A DNA stretch of 51,224 nucleotides from Candidatus Pseudoscillospira faecavium (lineage in GTDB: Bacteria; Bacillota; Clostridia; Oscillospirales; Oscillospiraceae): contig CAJFVV010000039.1 of NCBI GenBank assembly GCA_904420565.1, positions 1 through 51,224 of the forward strand. The letters run 5' to 3'. The position numbers and the translations under genes were made by a program. Below, piece after piece: positions 33,736 to 42,487 of the stretch. How positions within the stretch are numbered: position 1 is the first letter of the stretch; every line of letters starts with the position of its first letter. The notes below the pieces were generated by a model that made no database searches, was not told the origin of the DNA, and saw nothing but the letters and a program-made list of their open reading frames with translations.

Positions 33736-35115
33736 ATGCAGAAGGAACACCTGGCCCTGGCCGTCGATTTTATTGAAGATTTATTGTCCAAAGGCAAATA
33801 TGCCGTTGTGCGTGAGCAGATGGTGGACATGGAACCTGCAGACGTTGCGCTGCTGCTTTCTGAATTTCCGGAAGACCGGCTGCCGATTTTGTTCCGCCTG
33901 CTGCCCAAGGAGCTGGCAGCAGAAACCTTCGTGGAGATGGACAACGACCAACAGGAGCTGCTGATCCGTTCTTTCAGTGATACGGAGCTGCAGGAAGTGC
34001 TGGATGAAATGTATCTCGACGATACCGTCGATTTGATCGAAGAAATGCCCGCCAGTGTGGTGCACCGCATTCTGCGCCACTGCGACCCCGAAAGCCGCAG
34101 AACCATCAATGAGCTGATGAAATACCCCGAGGACAGCGCCGGCAGCATCATGACCACGGAGTTCGTCAGCCTGACCGCCGACATGACCGTGGAGGATGCT
34201 TTCAAGCGCATCCGCCGCACCGGCATCGATAAGGAAACCATTTACCTGTGCTATGTGGTCAATGACAGCCGCGTGCTGATCGGCCTGGTTTCCGTGCGCA
34301 CGCTGCTGCTTTCAGATGAGGACGATATCATCAGCGATATCATGGAAAGCTCCATTGTCTGCGTCAACACTTTGGACGACCAGGAAACCGTTTCGCAGAT
34401 GTTCAGCAAGTACGATTTTCTCGCCATGCCCGTGGTGGATCAGGAGCACCGTCTGGTCGGCATCATCACCATCGATGACGCCATGGATGTCATGGAAGCC
34501 GAGGCCACCGAGGATATGGAAAAGATGGCCGCCATCATGCCCTCCGACAAACCATATTTGAAAACCAGCGTGCTGGAAACCTTCAAAGCCCGTTCCCCCT
34601 GGCTGATGCTGCTCATGCTTTCAGCCACCTTTACCGGCCTGATTATGACCCATTTTGAGGACGCCATGATGGCCTGTGCCATTCTGACCTCCTTCATTCC
34701 CATGTTGTCCGGCACCGGCGGCAACTCCGGCACCCAGGCCTCCACCGCCGTAATCCGCGCCCTGTCGCTGGGCGAAGTCCGTTTCCGGGATACCTTCCGC
34801 GTCATTTGGAAAGAGGCGCGGGTGGCACTGCTGTGCGGCGTCTGCCTGGCAGCGGCAAACTTTGTCAAAATGATGCTGGTGGACCGTTGGATGATGCACA
34901 ACCCCGCAGTGACCATCGCCGTAGGCGCCGTCGTATGTTTGACGCTGGTGTGTGTAGTATTGTGCGCCAAAATTGTGGGCTGTACGCTGCCGATTTTAGC
35001 AGAAAAACTGCGGCTCGACCCTGCCGTTATGGCCAGCCCCTTTATTTCTACCATCGTGGACGCCCTGTCGCTGCTGATTTACTTCCGCATCGCAACAGCG
35101 CTGCTCGGCATCTGA
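33736..35115 (+). CDS. mgtE: Magnesium transporter MgtE
   Basis: Homodimeric Mg2+ channel in the cytoplasmic membrane. 459 residues: N-terminal alpha-superhelical domain (about 1-130), CBS pair (about 130-255, with PEDSAGSIMTTEFVSL as entry), plug helix and five transmembrane helices (about 285-455). The channel motif SGTGGNSGTQASTAVIRAL lies in helix 2/3. ATG at 33736 follows AAGGAGG; longer frames run through the leader. It is monocistronic behind the M-box and ends at a U-rich hairpin. Gating by cytosolic Mg2+ through the N and CBS domains is family knowledge. Confidence 0.95.
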   Translation: MQKEHLALAVDFIEDLLSKGKYAVVREQMVDMEPADVALLLSEFPEDRLPILFRLLPKELAAETFVEMDNDQQELLIRSFSDTELQEVLDEMYLDDTVDLIEEMPASVVHRILRHCDPESRRTINELMKYPEDSAGSIMTTEFVSLTADMTVEDAFKRIRRTGIDKETIYLCYVVNDSRVLIGLVSVRTLLLSDEDDIISDIMESSIVCVNTLDDQETVSQMFSKYDFLAMPVVDQEHRLVGIITIDDAMDVMEAEATEDMEKMAAIMPSDKPYLKTSVLETFKARSPWLMLLMLSATFTGLIMTHFEDAMMACAILTSFIPMLSGTGGNSGTQASTAVIRALSLGEVRFRDTFRVIWKEARVALLCGVCLAAANFVKMMLVDRWMMHNPAVTIAVGAVVCLTLVCVVLCAKIVGCTLPILAEKLRLDPAVMASPFISTIVDALSLLIYFRIATALLGI

Positions 35116-35166
35116 GCGCGTGGAGAATCCGGTTCTATTTTACAGTTTTTTACAATTTTTTATGTT

Positions 35167-35200
35167 AAGCCGTCTGTATGTTCAGGCGGCTTTTCTTTCT
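35167..35200 (+). terminator. mgtE terminator
   Basis: A 10-bp stem AAGCCGTCTG/CAGGCGGCTT (35167-35176 with 35183-35192) followed by TTCTTTCTTTTTCC. Confidence 0.8.
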
Positions 35201-35305
35201 TTTTCCCCAAAATCCACCGATTTCTCCACAAAAATGTATTGTTCACAGATTGTTCATTATTTTTTCAAAATTCGTTCAAGATTTTTCAATTTCTTTGTGG
35301 TATCT

Positions 35306-35474
35306 TATGATCGCAGGCAAGAAGTAACTATTTCTTTCTTTTCCTTACTCTCTCTTAATGCAGAGTCCGCTGCCCGGAAGGCAGAACCGGGCAGCGGATG
35401 AAGCCACAATTTTCGTACCGCTTTCTTTGGTACGTTTTCCTAAAACCGCCCTCCCCCCGGGCGGTTTTTTTATT
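35306..35474 (+). ncRNA. Candidate orphan small RNA
   Basis: An independent-looking unit with no good reading frame. TATGAT at 35306-35311 with TTTTCA 17 bp upstream (35283-35288) is a weak promoter. The expected transcript, about 155 nt, starts pyrimidine-rich, then carries a 12-bp stem TCCGCTGCCCGG/CCGGGCAGCGGA (35366-35377 with 35387-35398), a 6-bp stem CGTACC/GGTACG (35414-35434), and a terminator AAAACCGCCC/GGGCGGTTTT with seven T (35442-35471). It sits between the mgtE terminator and the converging acyltransferase terminator, so the final terminator is not needed by either neighbour. Family not recognised. Confidence 0.45.
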
Positions 35475-35499
35475 TCTTCCTCGGCTGCCGTGCAGGATC

Positions 35500-35538
35500 A
35501 AAAAATGCGTGCCTCGCGAAAGAGGCACGCATTTTTCA
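35500..35538. terminator. Bidirectional terminator after the acyltransferase gene
   Basis: AAAAATGCGTGCCTC/GAGGCACGCATTTTT (35501-35515 with 35522-35536) around a GCGAAA loop. It ends the arginine/acyltransferase operon (minus) and blocks plus-strand read-through. Confidence 0.85.
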
Positions 35539-36597
35539 TCGCTTTTTCGGAAATCGAATGCCATTGACCGCCCGGGCAAAGCAGTCCCTGGAAAGCACAT
35601 AGGTGATGAGAAGCGCCAGCACAACCAGCGCCGGCAAATTACCGCCCAGCCAAACCGGCAGCATAGTGGCGGAAAGGCCGATCAGCATCACCGTGTGCAG
35701 CAGATACACCGGCAGGGTATTGCGCCCCACACTTTCCAGCACACCCAGGCGCCTGCCGGGAGTCAACACCAGGAAAATCCAGATCCACACCAGTGCCAGC
35801 AGCCAGACACCCAAGCGCACAAACCAGGTAAATCCATCTGTACCATAACTTTCTGTGCCGTAAAACCACGATGCCGGCAAAACACGGTGAAACAGGAACA
35901 GTCCTGTACACAGCACCGCAGTCAGAAAAATCGCCGCTGCTCTGCGCAGCGCTGGCCGTGCTCCGCCGAGACCGCTCAGCAAATGCCAGCGGCGCTCATA
36001 ATAGCCCAGAAGAAAAATCGGCAGAAAATGAAATACCCGCGCCAATGCCATAAAATTATCCGTATCCGGATTGCATCCAATGAATAACCCCAGCGCCGCC
36101 GCCACTGCCAGACAGCGTCCCGCCTGCGCACGACTGCGGGCCTCAAACAGCGGCAACAGCAATTGATAAATCATCAGCGCCATCAGATACCAGAGTGTCC
36201 AACGGGGCGTAAACAGCTGAAAATGAATCTCTTCCAGCACCTGCCACCCCTGACCGGGCACCATCATCAACAAATCCAGCAGAAACTGGACGCATTGAAA
36301 CACCAGATACAGCGGGAGCAGCTTTCCTATTACCCGCTTAGGGTTATACTTGGCAAAATATCCCGAAACAAACAAAAATGCCGGCATATGGAAGCTGAAA
36401 ATCAGCAGATACAGGGCATCCGCTCCTTCCGACATACCAAAGCGCTTGAGCACATGTCCTAAAACCACACAAAAAATCAAAAACGCTTTGAGGTTATCAT
36501 AGCGGTATTCCCGCTCAGGCAAGGAATCAGAAACGGAATGAGCGGCCTCTGACAAATCAGAGGCCGCTACAGTGCCGTAGGCATTGTAGGTTTTCAT
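35536..36597 (-). CDS. Acyltransferase 3 (OafA-like) membrane protein
   Basis: 353 residues with about ten transmembrane helices. It has the acyltransferase-3 opening YDNLKAFLIFCVVLGHVLK with the essential His in the first helix, then FSFHMPAFLFVSGYFAKY with the paired F-H-P and SG motif. Such proteins O-acylate sugars or wall polymers at the membrane. The first 33 residues (MKTYNAYGTVAASDLSEAAH...) precede helix 1; their coding DNA contains a 12-bp stem AGCGGCCTCTGA/TCAGAGGCCGCT (36541-36568). The start ATG overlaps the argD stop as ATGA, so it is translationally coupled to arginine synthesis genes. A role in acylating arginine or ornithine products is not supported by sequence; wall or exopolysaccharide modification is the default. 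Confidence 0.85.
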   Translation of the reverse strand: MKTYNAYGTVAASDLSEAAHSVSDSLPEREYRYDNLKAFLIFCVVLGHVLKRFGMSEGADALYLLIFSFHMPAFLFVSGYFAKYNPKRVIGKLLPLYLVFQCVQFLLDLLMMVPGQGWQVLEEIHFQLFTPRWTLWYLMALMIYQLLLPLFEARSRAQAGRCLAVAAALGLFIGCNPDTDNFMALARVFHFLPIFLLGYYERRWHLLSGLGGARPALRRAAAIFLTAVLCTGLFLFHRVLPASWFYGTESYGTDGFTWFVRLGVWLLALVWIWIFLVLTPGRRLGVLESVGRNTLPVYLLHTVMLIGLSATMLPVWLGGNLPALVVLALLITYVLSRDCFARAVNGIRFPKKR

Positions 36598-37778
36598 GCG
36601 TCGCACAGCACACCCCGCAGCAGCTCCAGCCCCCGCATGATCTCTTCTCTGGTGATCGTCAGCGGCGGCAGCAGCCGCAGGGTATCTTTTCCCGCCGTTA
36701 ACACCAGAAGGCCCGCATCCATGCACTTTTGTGCCAATTCTTTATGGCCGATGCCCCGGATTTGAATGCCGATCATCAGACCCAGGCCGCGGGTTCCCGC
36801 CACATATGGGCTGTGAAGCCCCTCCACATAATCGCGGATCAGCTCGCCCTTGATTTTTACCTCTTCCAGCACGCTGTCATCCAGCTGCTCAAGCACCGAC
36901 AGCGCACCGGCGCAGGCCACAGGATTTCCGCCGAACGTGGTGGCATGCATGCCAGGACCCAGCACGCCTTTGCATTTCTCGTTGGCCAAAATACCGCCCA
37001 ACGGCAGGCCGCCGCCGATGCCTTTTGCAAAGCTCACCACGTCCGGCAGGATGCCGTACTGTTGATAAGCAAACAGCGTGCCTGTGCGGCCGACCCCTGT
37101 CTGCACTTCATCCACCAGCAGCAGCCAGTCGTTTTCCGCACACAGCACCGCCAGCTGGTGCACAAACTCCTGCTCCATGGGGTAAACTCCACCCTCGCCC
37201 TGCACCAGCTCCAGCATCACGGCGCACACATCGTCGCCGCCGCTTTCCCGGATAGACTCGATGTCATTGGCCTCAGCATAGCGGAACCCCTCTGTGAAAG
37301 GGAAAAAATACTGGTGAAACACCGCCTGACCCGTGGCAGACAGAGTGGTGATGGTGCGGCCATGGAAGGAATTGTTCAGCGTGATAATCGTGCTGCGGCC
37401 ATGACCGTATTTATCATAGCTGTATTTTCTGGCCAGTTTAATCATGCCCTCATTGGCTTCGCCGCCGCCGTTTGCAAAAAAGGCCGCACTCATACCTGAG
37501 CGCGCGCACAGCTGCTCGGCCAGAGCGATATACGGCTCACTGTAAAACAAGTTGGAAATATGCTGCAGCTTCAGCGCCTGGGCGCCCACGGCGCTGGCCC
37601 ATTTCCAGTTGCCGTAGCCCAGGCAGTTGACGCCGATGCCGGAGGTGAAATCCACATATTCCTTTCCTTCCGTATCATACAGCAGCGCACCCTGGCCGTG
37701 GTCGATGGCGATGGGAAAGCGGCCATAGGTCTGCATCACACATTGTTTATCCCGGGAAATCAGTTCTTTGCTGTCCAT
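36594..37778 (-). CDS. argD: Acetylornithine aminotransferase
   Basis: PLP-dependent class III aminotransferase converting N-acetylglutamate semialdehyde to N-acetylornithine. 394 residues. Motifs: GVNCLGYGNWKW, FANGGGEANEGMIKLARKY, HGRTITTLSATGQ, LLLVDEVQTGVGRTG, the PLP-lysine in VSFAKGIGGGLPLG, and HATTFGGNPVACAGAL. ATG at 37778 follows GGAG ten bases upstream and is one base after the argB stop. Its own stop overlaps the acyltransferase start. Related lysine or GABA aminotransferases are excluded mainly by its place in the arg cluster. Confidence 0.94.
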   Translation of the reverse strand: MDSKELISRDKQCVMQTYGRFPIAIDHGQGALLYDTEGKEYVDFTSGIGVNCLGYGNWKWASAVGAQALKLQHISNLFYSEPYIALAEQLCARSGMSAAFFANGGGEANEGMIKLARKYSYDKYGHGRSTIITLNNSFHGRTITTLSATGQAVFHQYFFPFTEGFRYAEANDIESIRESGGDDVCAVMLELVQGEGGVYPMEQEFVHQLAVLCAENDWLLLVDEVQTGVGRTGTLFAYQQYGILPDVVSFAKGIGGGLPLGGILANEKCKGVLGPGMHATTFGGNPVACAGALSVLEQLDDSVLEEVKIKGELIRDYVEGLHSPYVAGTRGLGLMIGIQIRGIGHKELAQKCMDAGLLVLTAGKDTLRLLPPLTITREEIMRGLELLRGVLCDA

Positions 37779-37779
37779 A

Positions 37780-38679
37780 TCAGATATTCTCCTCATTCAA
37801 AATCATCGTGCCGATACCTTCATCCGTGAGCATCTCAATCAGGATAGAATGGGGGATACGTCCATCAATGATATGGGTGCGTTTTACCCCGCCGGCCACC
37901 GCTTCGGCGCAGCAGTCCGTCTTGGGAATCATACCGCCCGTTAAAATTCCCTGCTCCCGGTATGCCGGCAGTTCCTCGGGATGGATTACATGAATCAGGC
38001 TGTCCTCATCCCCGGGATTGCGGAGCACGCCGCGCACATCTGTGAGCAAAATCAGTTTTTCTGCCTGCAGGGCCACCGCCAATTTGGCTGCCGCCGTATC
38101 GGCATTGATATTGTACACATAGCCCTCGTCGGTGTTATCCGCTGCCTGGGCCACCGTTGCCACAATGGGAATAAAGCCGTCGGCCATGCTCCGCTCCAGC
38201 ACTTCCGGATTGATTCGGATGATTTCGCCCACCAGGCCGTAATCTTCGCCGTCGCCGCGGTTGAGCTTTTTTGCCTGAATCAGCGCTGAATCCAGGCCTG
38301 AAAGCCCCACAGCCCTGCCGCCGATGCGGGAAATCCGGTCCACAAGATTTTTGTTGACCTTGCCGCACAGCACCATCTGCACCACATGCATGGTTTCCTT
38401 CGTGGTGTAGCGCAGACCGTTGATAAAGCGGGATTCAATGCCCATGCGATCCAAAATCTCGTTGATTTCCGGACCTCCGCCGTGCACCAGCACTACTTTG
38501 ACGCCCACCAGGTTCAAAAGGACAATATCCTCCATCACTGCGGCAAACAGGTCGTTGTTGATCATGGCATTGCCGCCGTATTTTACCACAACAACCTTCC
38601 CGTTGTATTTTTGGATATAGGGCAGGGCCTGAACCAGCGTCCTGGCCCGCTCGTAATTTTCATTGCCTACCATTGTCAT
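37780..38679 (-). CDS. argB: Acetylglutamate kinase
   Basis: Phosphorylates N-acetylglutamate. 299 residues with the kinase opening KVVVVKYGGNAM, the substrate motif LVHGGGPEINEILDRMG, and VYNINADTAAAKLA, plus LLTDVRGVLR. Its N-terminal helix (ARTLVQALPYIQKYNGK) is of the longer, arginine-feedback-inhibited type, so arginine inhibition is likely. ATG 38679 follows AGAAGGCG. It lies 107 bp after argJ and runs one base short of argD. Confidence 0.95.
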   Translation of the reverse strand: MTMVGNENYERARTLVQALPYIQKYNGKVVVVKYGGNAMINNDLFAAVMEDIVLLNLVGVKVVLVHGGGPEINEILDRMGIESRFINGLRYTTKETMHVVQMVLCGKVNKNLVDRISRIGGRAVGLSGLDSALIQAKKLNRGDGEDYGLVGEIIRINPEVLERSMADGFIPIVATVAQAADNTDEGYVYNINADTAAAKLAVALQAEKLILLTDVRGVLRNPGDEDSLIHVIHPEELPAYREQGILTGGMIPKTDCCAEAVAGGVKRTHIIDGRIPHSILIEMLTDEGIGTMILNEENI

Positions 38680-38786
38680 ATGAAACGCCTTCTTTTATGT
38701 TTTGAATATCCGCTCCGCCGCAGGCGCAGGTTTGCTGGCGTCCCGGCAGCGAAAGCGTCTTGTCCCGGAAGTGTTTGTCTGTTTGC

Positions 38787-40007
38787 TCAGGTCCGGTAAT
38801 CCCCGTTGATGCGCACATAGTCATAGGTCAAATCACAGCCCCAGCAAGTGCAGCTGCCTTCGCCCTCCCCCATGGCGATTTCGATGACGACCTCCTCCGC
38901 ACTGAGCACTTTTTTCGCCAGCGCCTCATCAAAGTCCAGGCCGCGCCCGGCCCGGCAAACTGCGATGCTCCCGGCATCGGAAGCAAAGGTCACATCCACC
39001 GCGTCCGGGTCAAATGTTTCACCGGAATAGCCCATGGCGCACAGCACCCGGCCCCAGTTGGCATCGCAGCCGAAAATTGCCGCCTTGGTCAGGCTTGAAC
39101 CGATTACGCTCTTTGCGATCACCTCCGCCGCAGCTTCGCTTTTTGCACCGGAAACTGTGCAGGTGATCAGATGCTTCGCTCCTTCCCCGTCGCGAGCCAT
39201 CCGCCGGGCCAGCTGGATACACAGTGCGGTCAGCGCCTCTGCAAAAAGCGCATACGCCTCGCCTTTGCTTTGGATTTCCCCGTTGCCCGCCATACCGTTG
39301 GCCAGCAGCACACAGGTATCATTGGTGGAAGTGTCCCCATCCACGCTGATGCGGTTGAAACTGCGGCGCACCGCCTCCCGCAGGGCCTCCTGCACCATGT
39401 CTTTGGAAATCGCGCAGTCGGTGGTCAAAAAGCACAGCATCGTGCCCATGTTGGGATGAATCATGCCGGAACCCTTGGAAATGCCGCCGATATGGACGGT
39501 CTTTCCATCAATCTCCAGGGAAACTGCCGCTTCCTTGGGCACAGTGTCCGTGGTCATAATCGCATTGGCCGCCGCCGGAGACCCCTCTGTACTGAGCTGC
39601 TTTGCCGCAGCTGGAACGGCTTTTTCAATGGCATCGATATTGATGGTCTGCCCAATCACGCCGGTGGAACCCACCACCACATCCTCCGGTTTCACATGCA
39701 GCGCCCGGGCCGCACACTCCGCCATACGGCGGGCATTTTCCATGCTCCCGTCACAGCAGGCATTGGCATTTCCGCTGTTGGCCACCACCGCCTGGGCCGT
39801 GCCGTCTTTCAGATGCTCCATCGTCACCAAAACCGACGCTGCCTTGACCACATTTTGTGTATACATCCCCCAGGCATGGCAGGGCACCTGGGAATAAATC
39901 AGCATCAAATCGTTCTTATCAGGAGAACTGGATGCTTTCACCCCGGCGTGGATGCCTGCGGCAGAAAACCCTTTTGCAGCACAAACGCCGCCCTCAATTG
40001 CTTTCAT
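38787..40007 (-). CDS. argJ: Bifunctional ornithine acetyltransferase/N-acetylglutamate synthase
   Basis: Recycles the acetyl group from N-acetylornithine to glutamate and can also acetylate glutamate from acetyl-CoA. 406 residues. The self-cleavage site is near Thr189 in HPNMGTMLCFLTTD, with the new N-terminal Thr acting as nucleophile; the usual residue before it is Ala, here Gly. Other family marks: SGNANACCDGSM, GSTGVIGQ, FNRISVDGDTSTNDT. ATG follows GGAAGGAG. The presence of argJ, and absence of argA/argE, shows a cyclic arginine route. Confidence 0.95.
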   Translation of the reverse strand: MKAIEGGVCAAKGFSAAGIHAGVKASSSPDKNDLMLIYSQVPCHAWGMYTQNVVKAASVLVTMEHLKDGTAQAVVANSGNANACCDGSMENARRMAECAARALHVKPEDVVVGSTGVIGQTINIDAIEKAVPAAAKQLSTEGSPAAANAIMTTDTVPKEAAVSLEIDGKTVHIGGISKGSGMIHPNMGTMLCFLTTDCAISKDMVQEALREAVRRSFNRISVDGDTSTNDTCVLLANGMAGNGEIQSKGEAYALFAEALTALCIQLARRMARDGEGAKHLITCTVSGAKSEAAAEVIAKSVIGSSLTKAAIFGCDANWGRVLCAMGYSGETFDPDAVDVTFASDAGSIAVCRAGRGLDFDEALAKKVLSAEEVVIEIAMGEGEGSCTCWGCDLTYDYVRINGDYRT

Positions 40008-40064
40008 CGCCCTTTGCTCCTTCCATCAAAAATCCCAAATCCTCCCGGCGCTGGTTTTTCGCAC

Positions 40065-40988
40065 TTACAAACTCAGCCCGGCAGTCTCCTCAAACCCAAG
40101 CATCAGGTTCATATTTTGTACAGCGGCACCGGAAGCGCCCTTGCCCAAATTGTCAAACAGCGCCGTCACCGCAGTTTGCCCTTCATGGCCGCAGACACTC
40201 AGGCGCAGCGTATCCTTCCCTGCCAGCGCATTGGAATAAATGACATTTTCATCGCCGCCAAGAGGCGCAACGCTGACCAGCCTCTGTCCCTCGTAGTGCC
40301 TGCTCAGGCACGTCCAAATCTTTTCAGCGGAAAAGCCGGGCAGCAAAACCGTTGTCGCCATGCCCTTGTAATAGTCGCCCACAATCGGAGAAAAGAGCGG
40401 CGGCTGTGCAAGGCCGCAGATTTTCTGCATCTCCGGCAGATGTTTGTGCCGAAGATTCGTGCCATAAATCCGGCAGCTTTCATGGCGCAGGTCACGGCTT
40501 GCATCCTCATATTCGGCAATCATTTTTTTGCCGCCGCCGGAATACCCCGTCAGGGAATAGGCTGTCAGCGGAAAGTCCCGCGGCAGAATGCCCCCCTGCA
40601 CCAGCGGATAGACCGCAGCAATCAAACCACTGGCATGACAGCCGGGGTTTGCAACGCGTTTGGAGCGTGCAATGGCCGCGCGGTGCGCAGGGCTCAGTTC
40701 TGCAAAGCCGTAGTCCCAGCCCTCTGCCGTCCGGTGCGCTGTGGAAGCATCAATGACGCGGGTATCCGGGTTTTCGATCAGCTCCACCGCTTCCTTTGCC
40801 GCTGCATCGGGCAGGCAGAGAAATACCATATCCGCAGCATTGATGCATTTTTTCCGCTCCATTGTATCCTTGCGCTTCTCCTCATCAATCAAAAGCAGCG
40901 CAATGTCCTTGCGCGCGCTCAGGCGGTCGTAAATCTGAAGGCCTGTCGTGCCTTCTTTTCCATCAATATAAACAACCGGTTTGCTCAT
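40065..40988 (-). CDS. argC: N-acetyl-gamma-glutamyl-phosphate reductase, short type
   Basis: NADPH-dependent reduction of N-acetylglutamyl phosphate. 307 residues; the short form, opening [14 protein letters not shown] and with the active-site cysteine in [11 protein letters not shown]. The short, type 2 ArgC differs from the ~345-residue type 1. ATG at 40988 overlaps the argH stop as ATGA, so the two are coupled. It lies 57 bp before argJ. Confidence 0.95.
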   Translation of the reverse strand: MSKPVVYIDGKEGTTGLQIYDRLSARKDIALLLIDEEKRKDTMERKKCINAADMVFLCLPDAAAKEAVELIENPDTRVIDASTAHRTAEGWDYGFAELSPAHRAAIARSKRVANPGCHASGLIAAVYPLVQGGILPRDFPLTAYSLTGYSGGGKKMIAEYEDASRDLRHESCRIYGTNLRHKHLPEMQKICGLAQPPLFSPIVGDYYKGMATTVLLPGFSAEKIWTCLSRHYEGQRLVSVAPLGGDENVIYSNALAGKDTLRLSVCGHEGQTAVTALFDNLGKGASGAAVQNMNLMLGFEETAGLSL

Positions 40989-42373
40989 GCCTTCCCCATT
41001 CTTTCTTCGATAAATCGCTCAATCACATCAATCTGGCGTTCCGTTTCCGCCTTGGCCGGCCCGCCGAAAGACGCGCGGCTCATAGCGCAGGTCTCCATGC
41101 GGAGCGCTTCATACACATCCTCGCCAAACAAATCAGAAATGCTCCGCAGCTCCTCCAGTGAAAGTTCCTCCAGCGTCTTTCCGTGCTCCTGACAGTAATA
41201 AACAAGGTTGCCCACTGTGGTGTAAGCATCCCGGAAGGGCATGCCCTTTTTTGTCAGATAATCGGCGCAGTCCGTGGCATTGATAAAACCGCGGTTGGCA
41301 GCAGCGCGCATATTTTCCGGCCGCACCTTCATGGTCTCAATCATGCCCGCAAAAACCGGGATGCACATCTTCACCGTGTCGATGGTATCAAACACAGGTT
41401 CTTTATCCTCCTGCATATCCTTGTTGTAGGCCAGGGGCAGGGATTTCATCGTAGTCAAAAGGCCCATCAGCGCACCGTAAACCCGGCCGGTCTTTCCGCG
41501 CACCAGTTCCGCCACATCCGGGTTTTTCTTCTGGGGCATGATGGAGGAGCCGGTGGAATAGGCGTCGTCCAGCTCAATGAACTTGAATTCCCAGCTGCAC
41601 CAGAGAATGGTTTCCTCCGCCAGGCGGGACAGATGCATCATCAAAATAGACATATCGCTCAAAAACTCAATGGCATAATCCCGGTCAGACACACCATCCA
41701 GGCTGTTGTTCATGGGCGCGGCAAATCCCAGCTCCTGCGCTGTGGCAAAACGATCAATGGGATAAGTGGTGCCGGCCAGCGCGCCGGAGCCCAGGGGACA
41801 TTCGTTCATGCGCGCCATACAGTCCTCCAGGCGCGTCACATCGCGGCAAAGCATATTGGCATAGGCCAGCAGATGATGGGCAAAGGTGATCGGCTGGGCC
41901 CGCTGCAGATGGGTGTAGCCGGGCATGACCGTTTCCGTGTGCTGCTTGGCCTGCTTCAGCAGCACCTGCTGAAAATGCAGCAATTCGCCGCGAATCTCTC
42001 CAATCTGGCGCTTGAGATACAGCCGGAAATCCACCGCCACCTGGTCGTTGCGGCTGCGGGCGGTGTGCAGGCGCTTGCCCGCGGCACCGATGCGCTGCGT
42101 CAGAATGGTTTCGATATTCATATGAATATCCTCGTTGTCTGCAGAAAATTCAATTTTCCCCTGCTCGATGTCTGCAAGGATCTCCTGCAGCCCTGCAAGG
42201 ATCTGCTCGGCATCCTCTTTGGAAATGATGCCCTGCTCGCCCAACATGGCGGCATGAGCCATGCTGCCTTCAATATCTTCGCGGTAAAGACGCGCGTCAA
42301 AGTGAATGGAAGAATTAAAATCGTTGACCAGCGCGTCGGTTTCCTTGCGGAATCTCCCGGACCACAATTTCAT
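40985..42373 (-). CDS. argH: Argininosuccinate lyase
   Basis: Final step of arginine synthesis, argininosuccinate to arginine plus fumarate. 462 residues with the starting motif [35 protein letters not shown], and the fumarase/aspartase signature [15 protein letters not shown] at 42373 after AGGGGAAAA; a longer frame starts 16 codons upstream with no ribosome binding site. 114 bp from argG, overlapping argC by four bases. Confidence 0.96.
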   Translation of the reverse strand: MKLWSGRFRKETDALVNDFNSSIHFDARLYREDIEGSMAHAAMLGEQGIISKEDAEQILAGLQEILADIEQGKIEFSADNEDIHMNIETILTQRIGAAGKRLHTARSRNDQVAVDFRLYLKRQIGEIRGELLHFQQVLLKQAKQHTETVMPGYTHLQRAQPITFAHHLLAYANMLCRDVTRLEDCMARMNECPLGSGALAGTTYPIDRFATAQELGFAAPMNNSLDGVSDRDYAIEFLSDMSILMMHLSRLAEETILWCSWEFKFIELDDAYSTGSSIMPQKKNPDVAELVRGKTGRVYGALMGLLTTMKSLPLAYNKDMQEDKEPVFDTIDTVKMCIPVFAGMIETMKVRPENMRAAANRGFINATDCADYLTKKGMPFRDAYTTVGNLVYYCQEHGKTLEELSLEELRSISDLFGEDVYEALRMETCAMSRASFGGPAKAETERQIDVIERFIEERMGKA

Positions 42374-42443
42374 AAGCTGTTTTCCCCTTTTTCCCTGTTT
42401 TCTAATGGAATAAATATACATTTTGCGCGGCGGAATAATGCAA

Positions 42444-42470
42444 GAGGCGGGGAAGAGGGCTCCCCGCCTC
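42444..42470 (-). terminator. Stem-loop between argG and argH
   Basis: A 10-bp stem GAGGCGGGGA/TCCCCGCCTC followed on the minus strand by TTGCATTATT, a short U-poor tail. Probably partial termination or an mRNA 3'-end stabiliser that makes argG more abundant than argHCJBD. Confidence 0.55.
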
Positions 42471-42487
42471 GTCTGTCTGCAGTGCGC

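Noticed and set aside
35358-35567. A 69-codon plus-strand frame across the candidate small RNA
   Set aside because: No Shine-Dalgarno, it crosses two terminators and its codons mirror hairpin stems.
39171-41192. A long plus-strand frame opposite argJ and argC
   Set aside because: Antisense shadow; repetitive low-quality translation without motifs.
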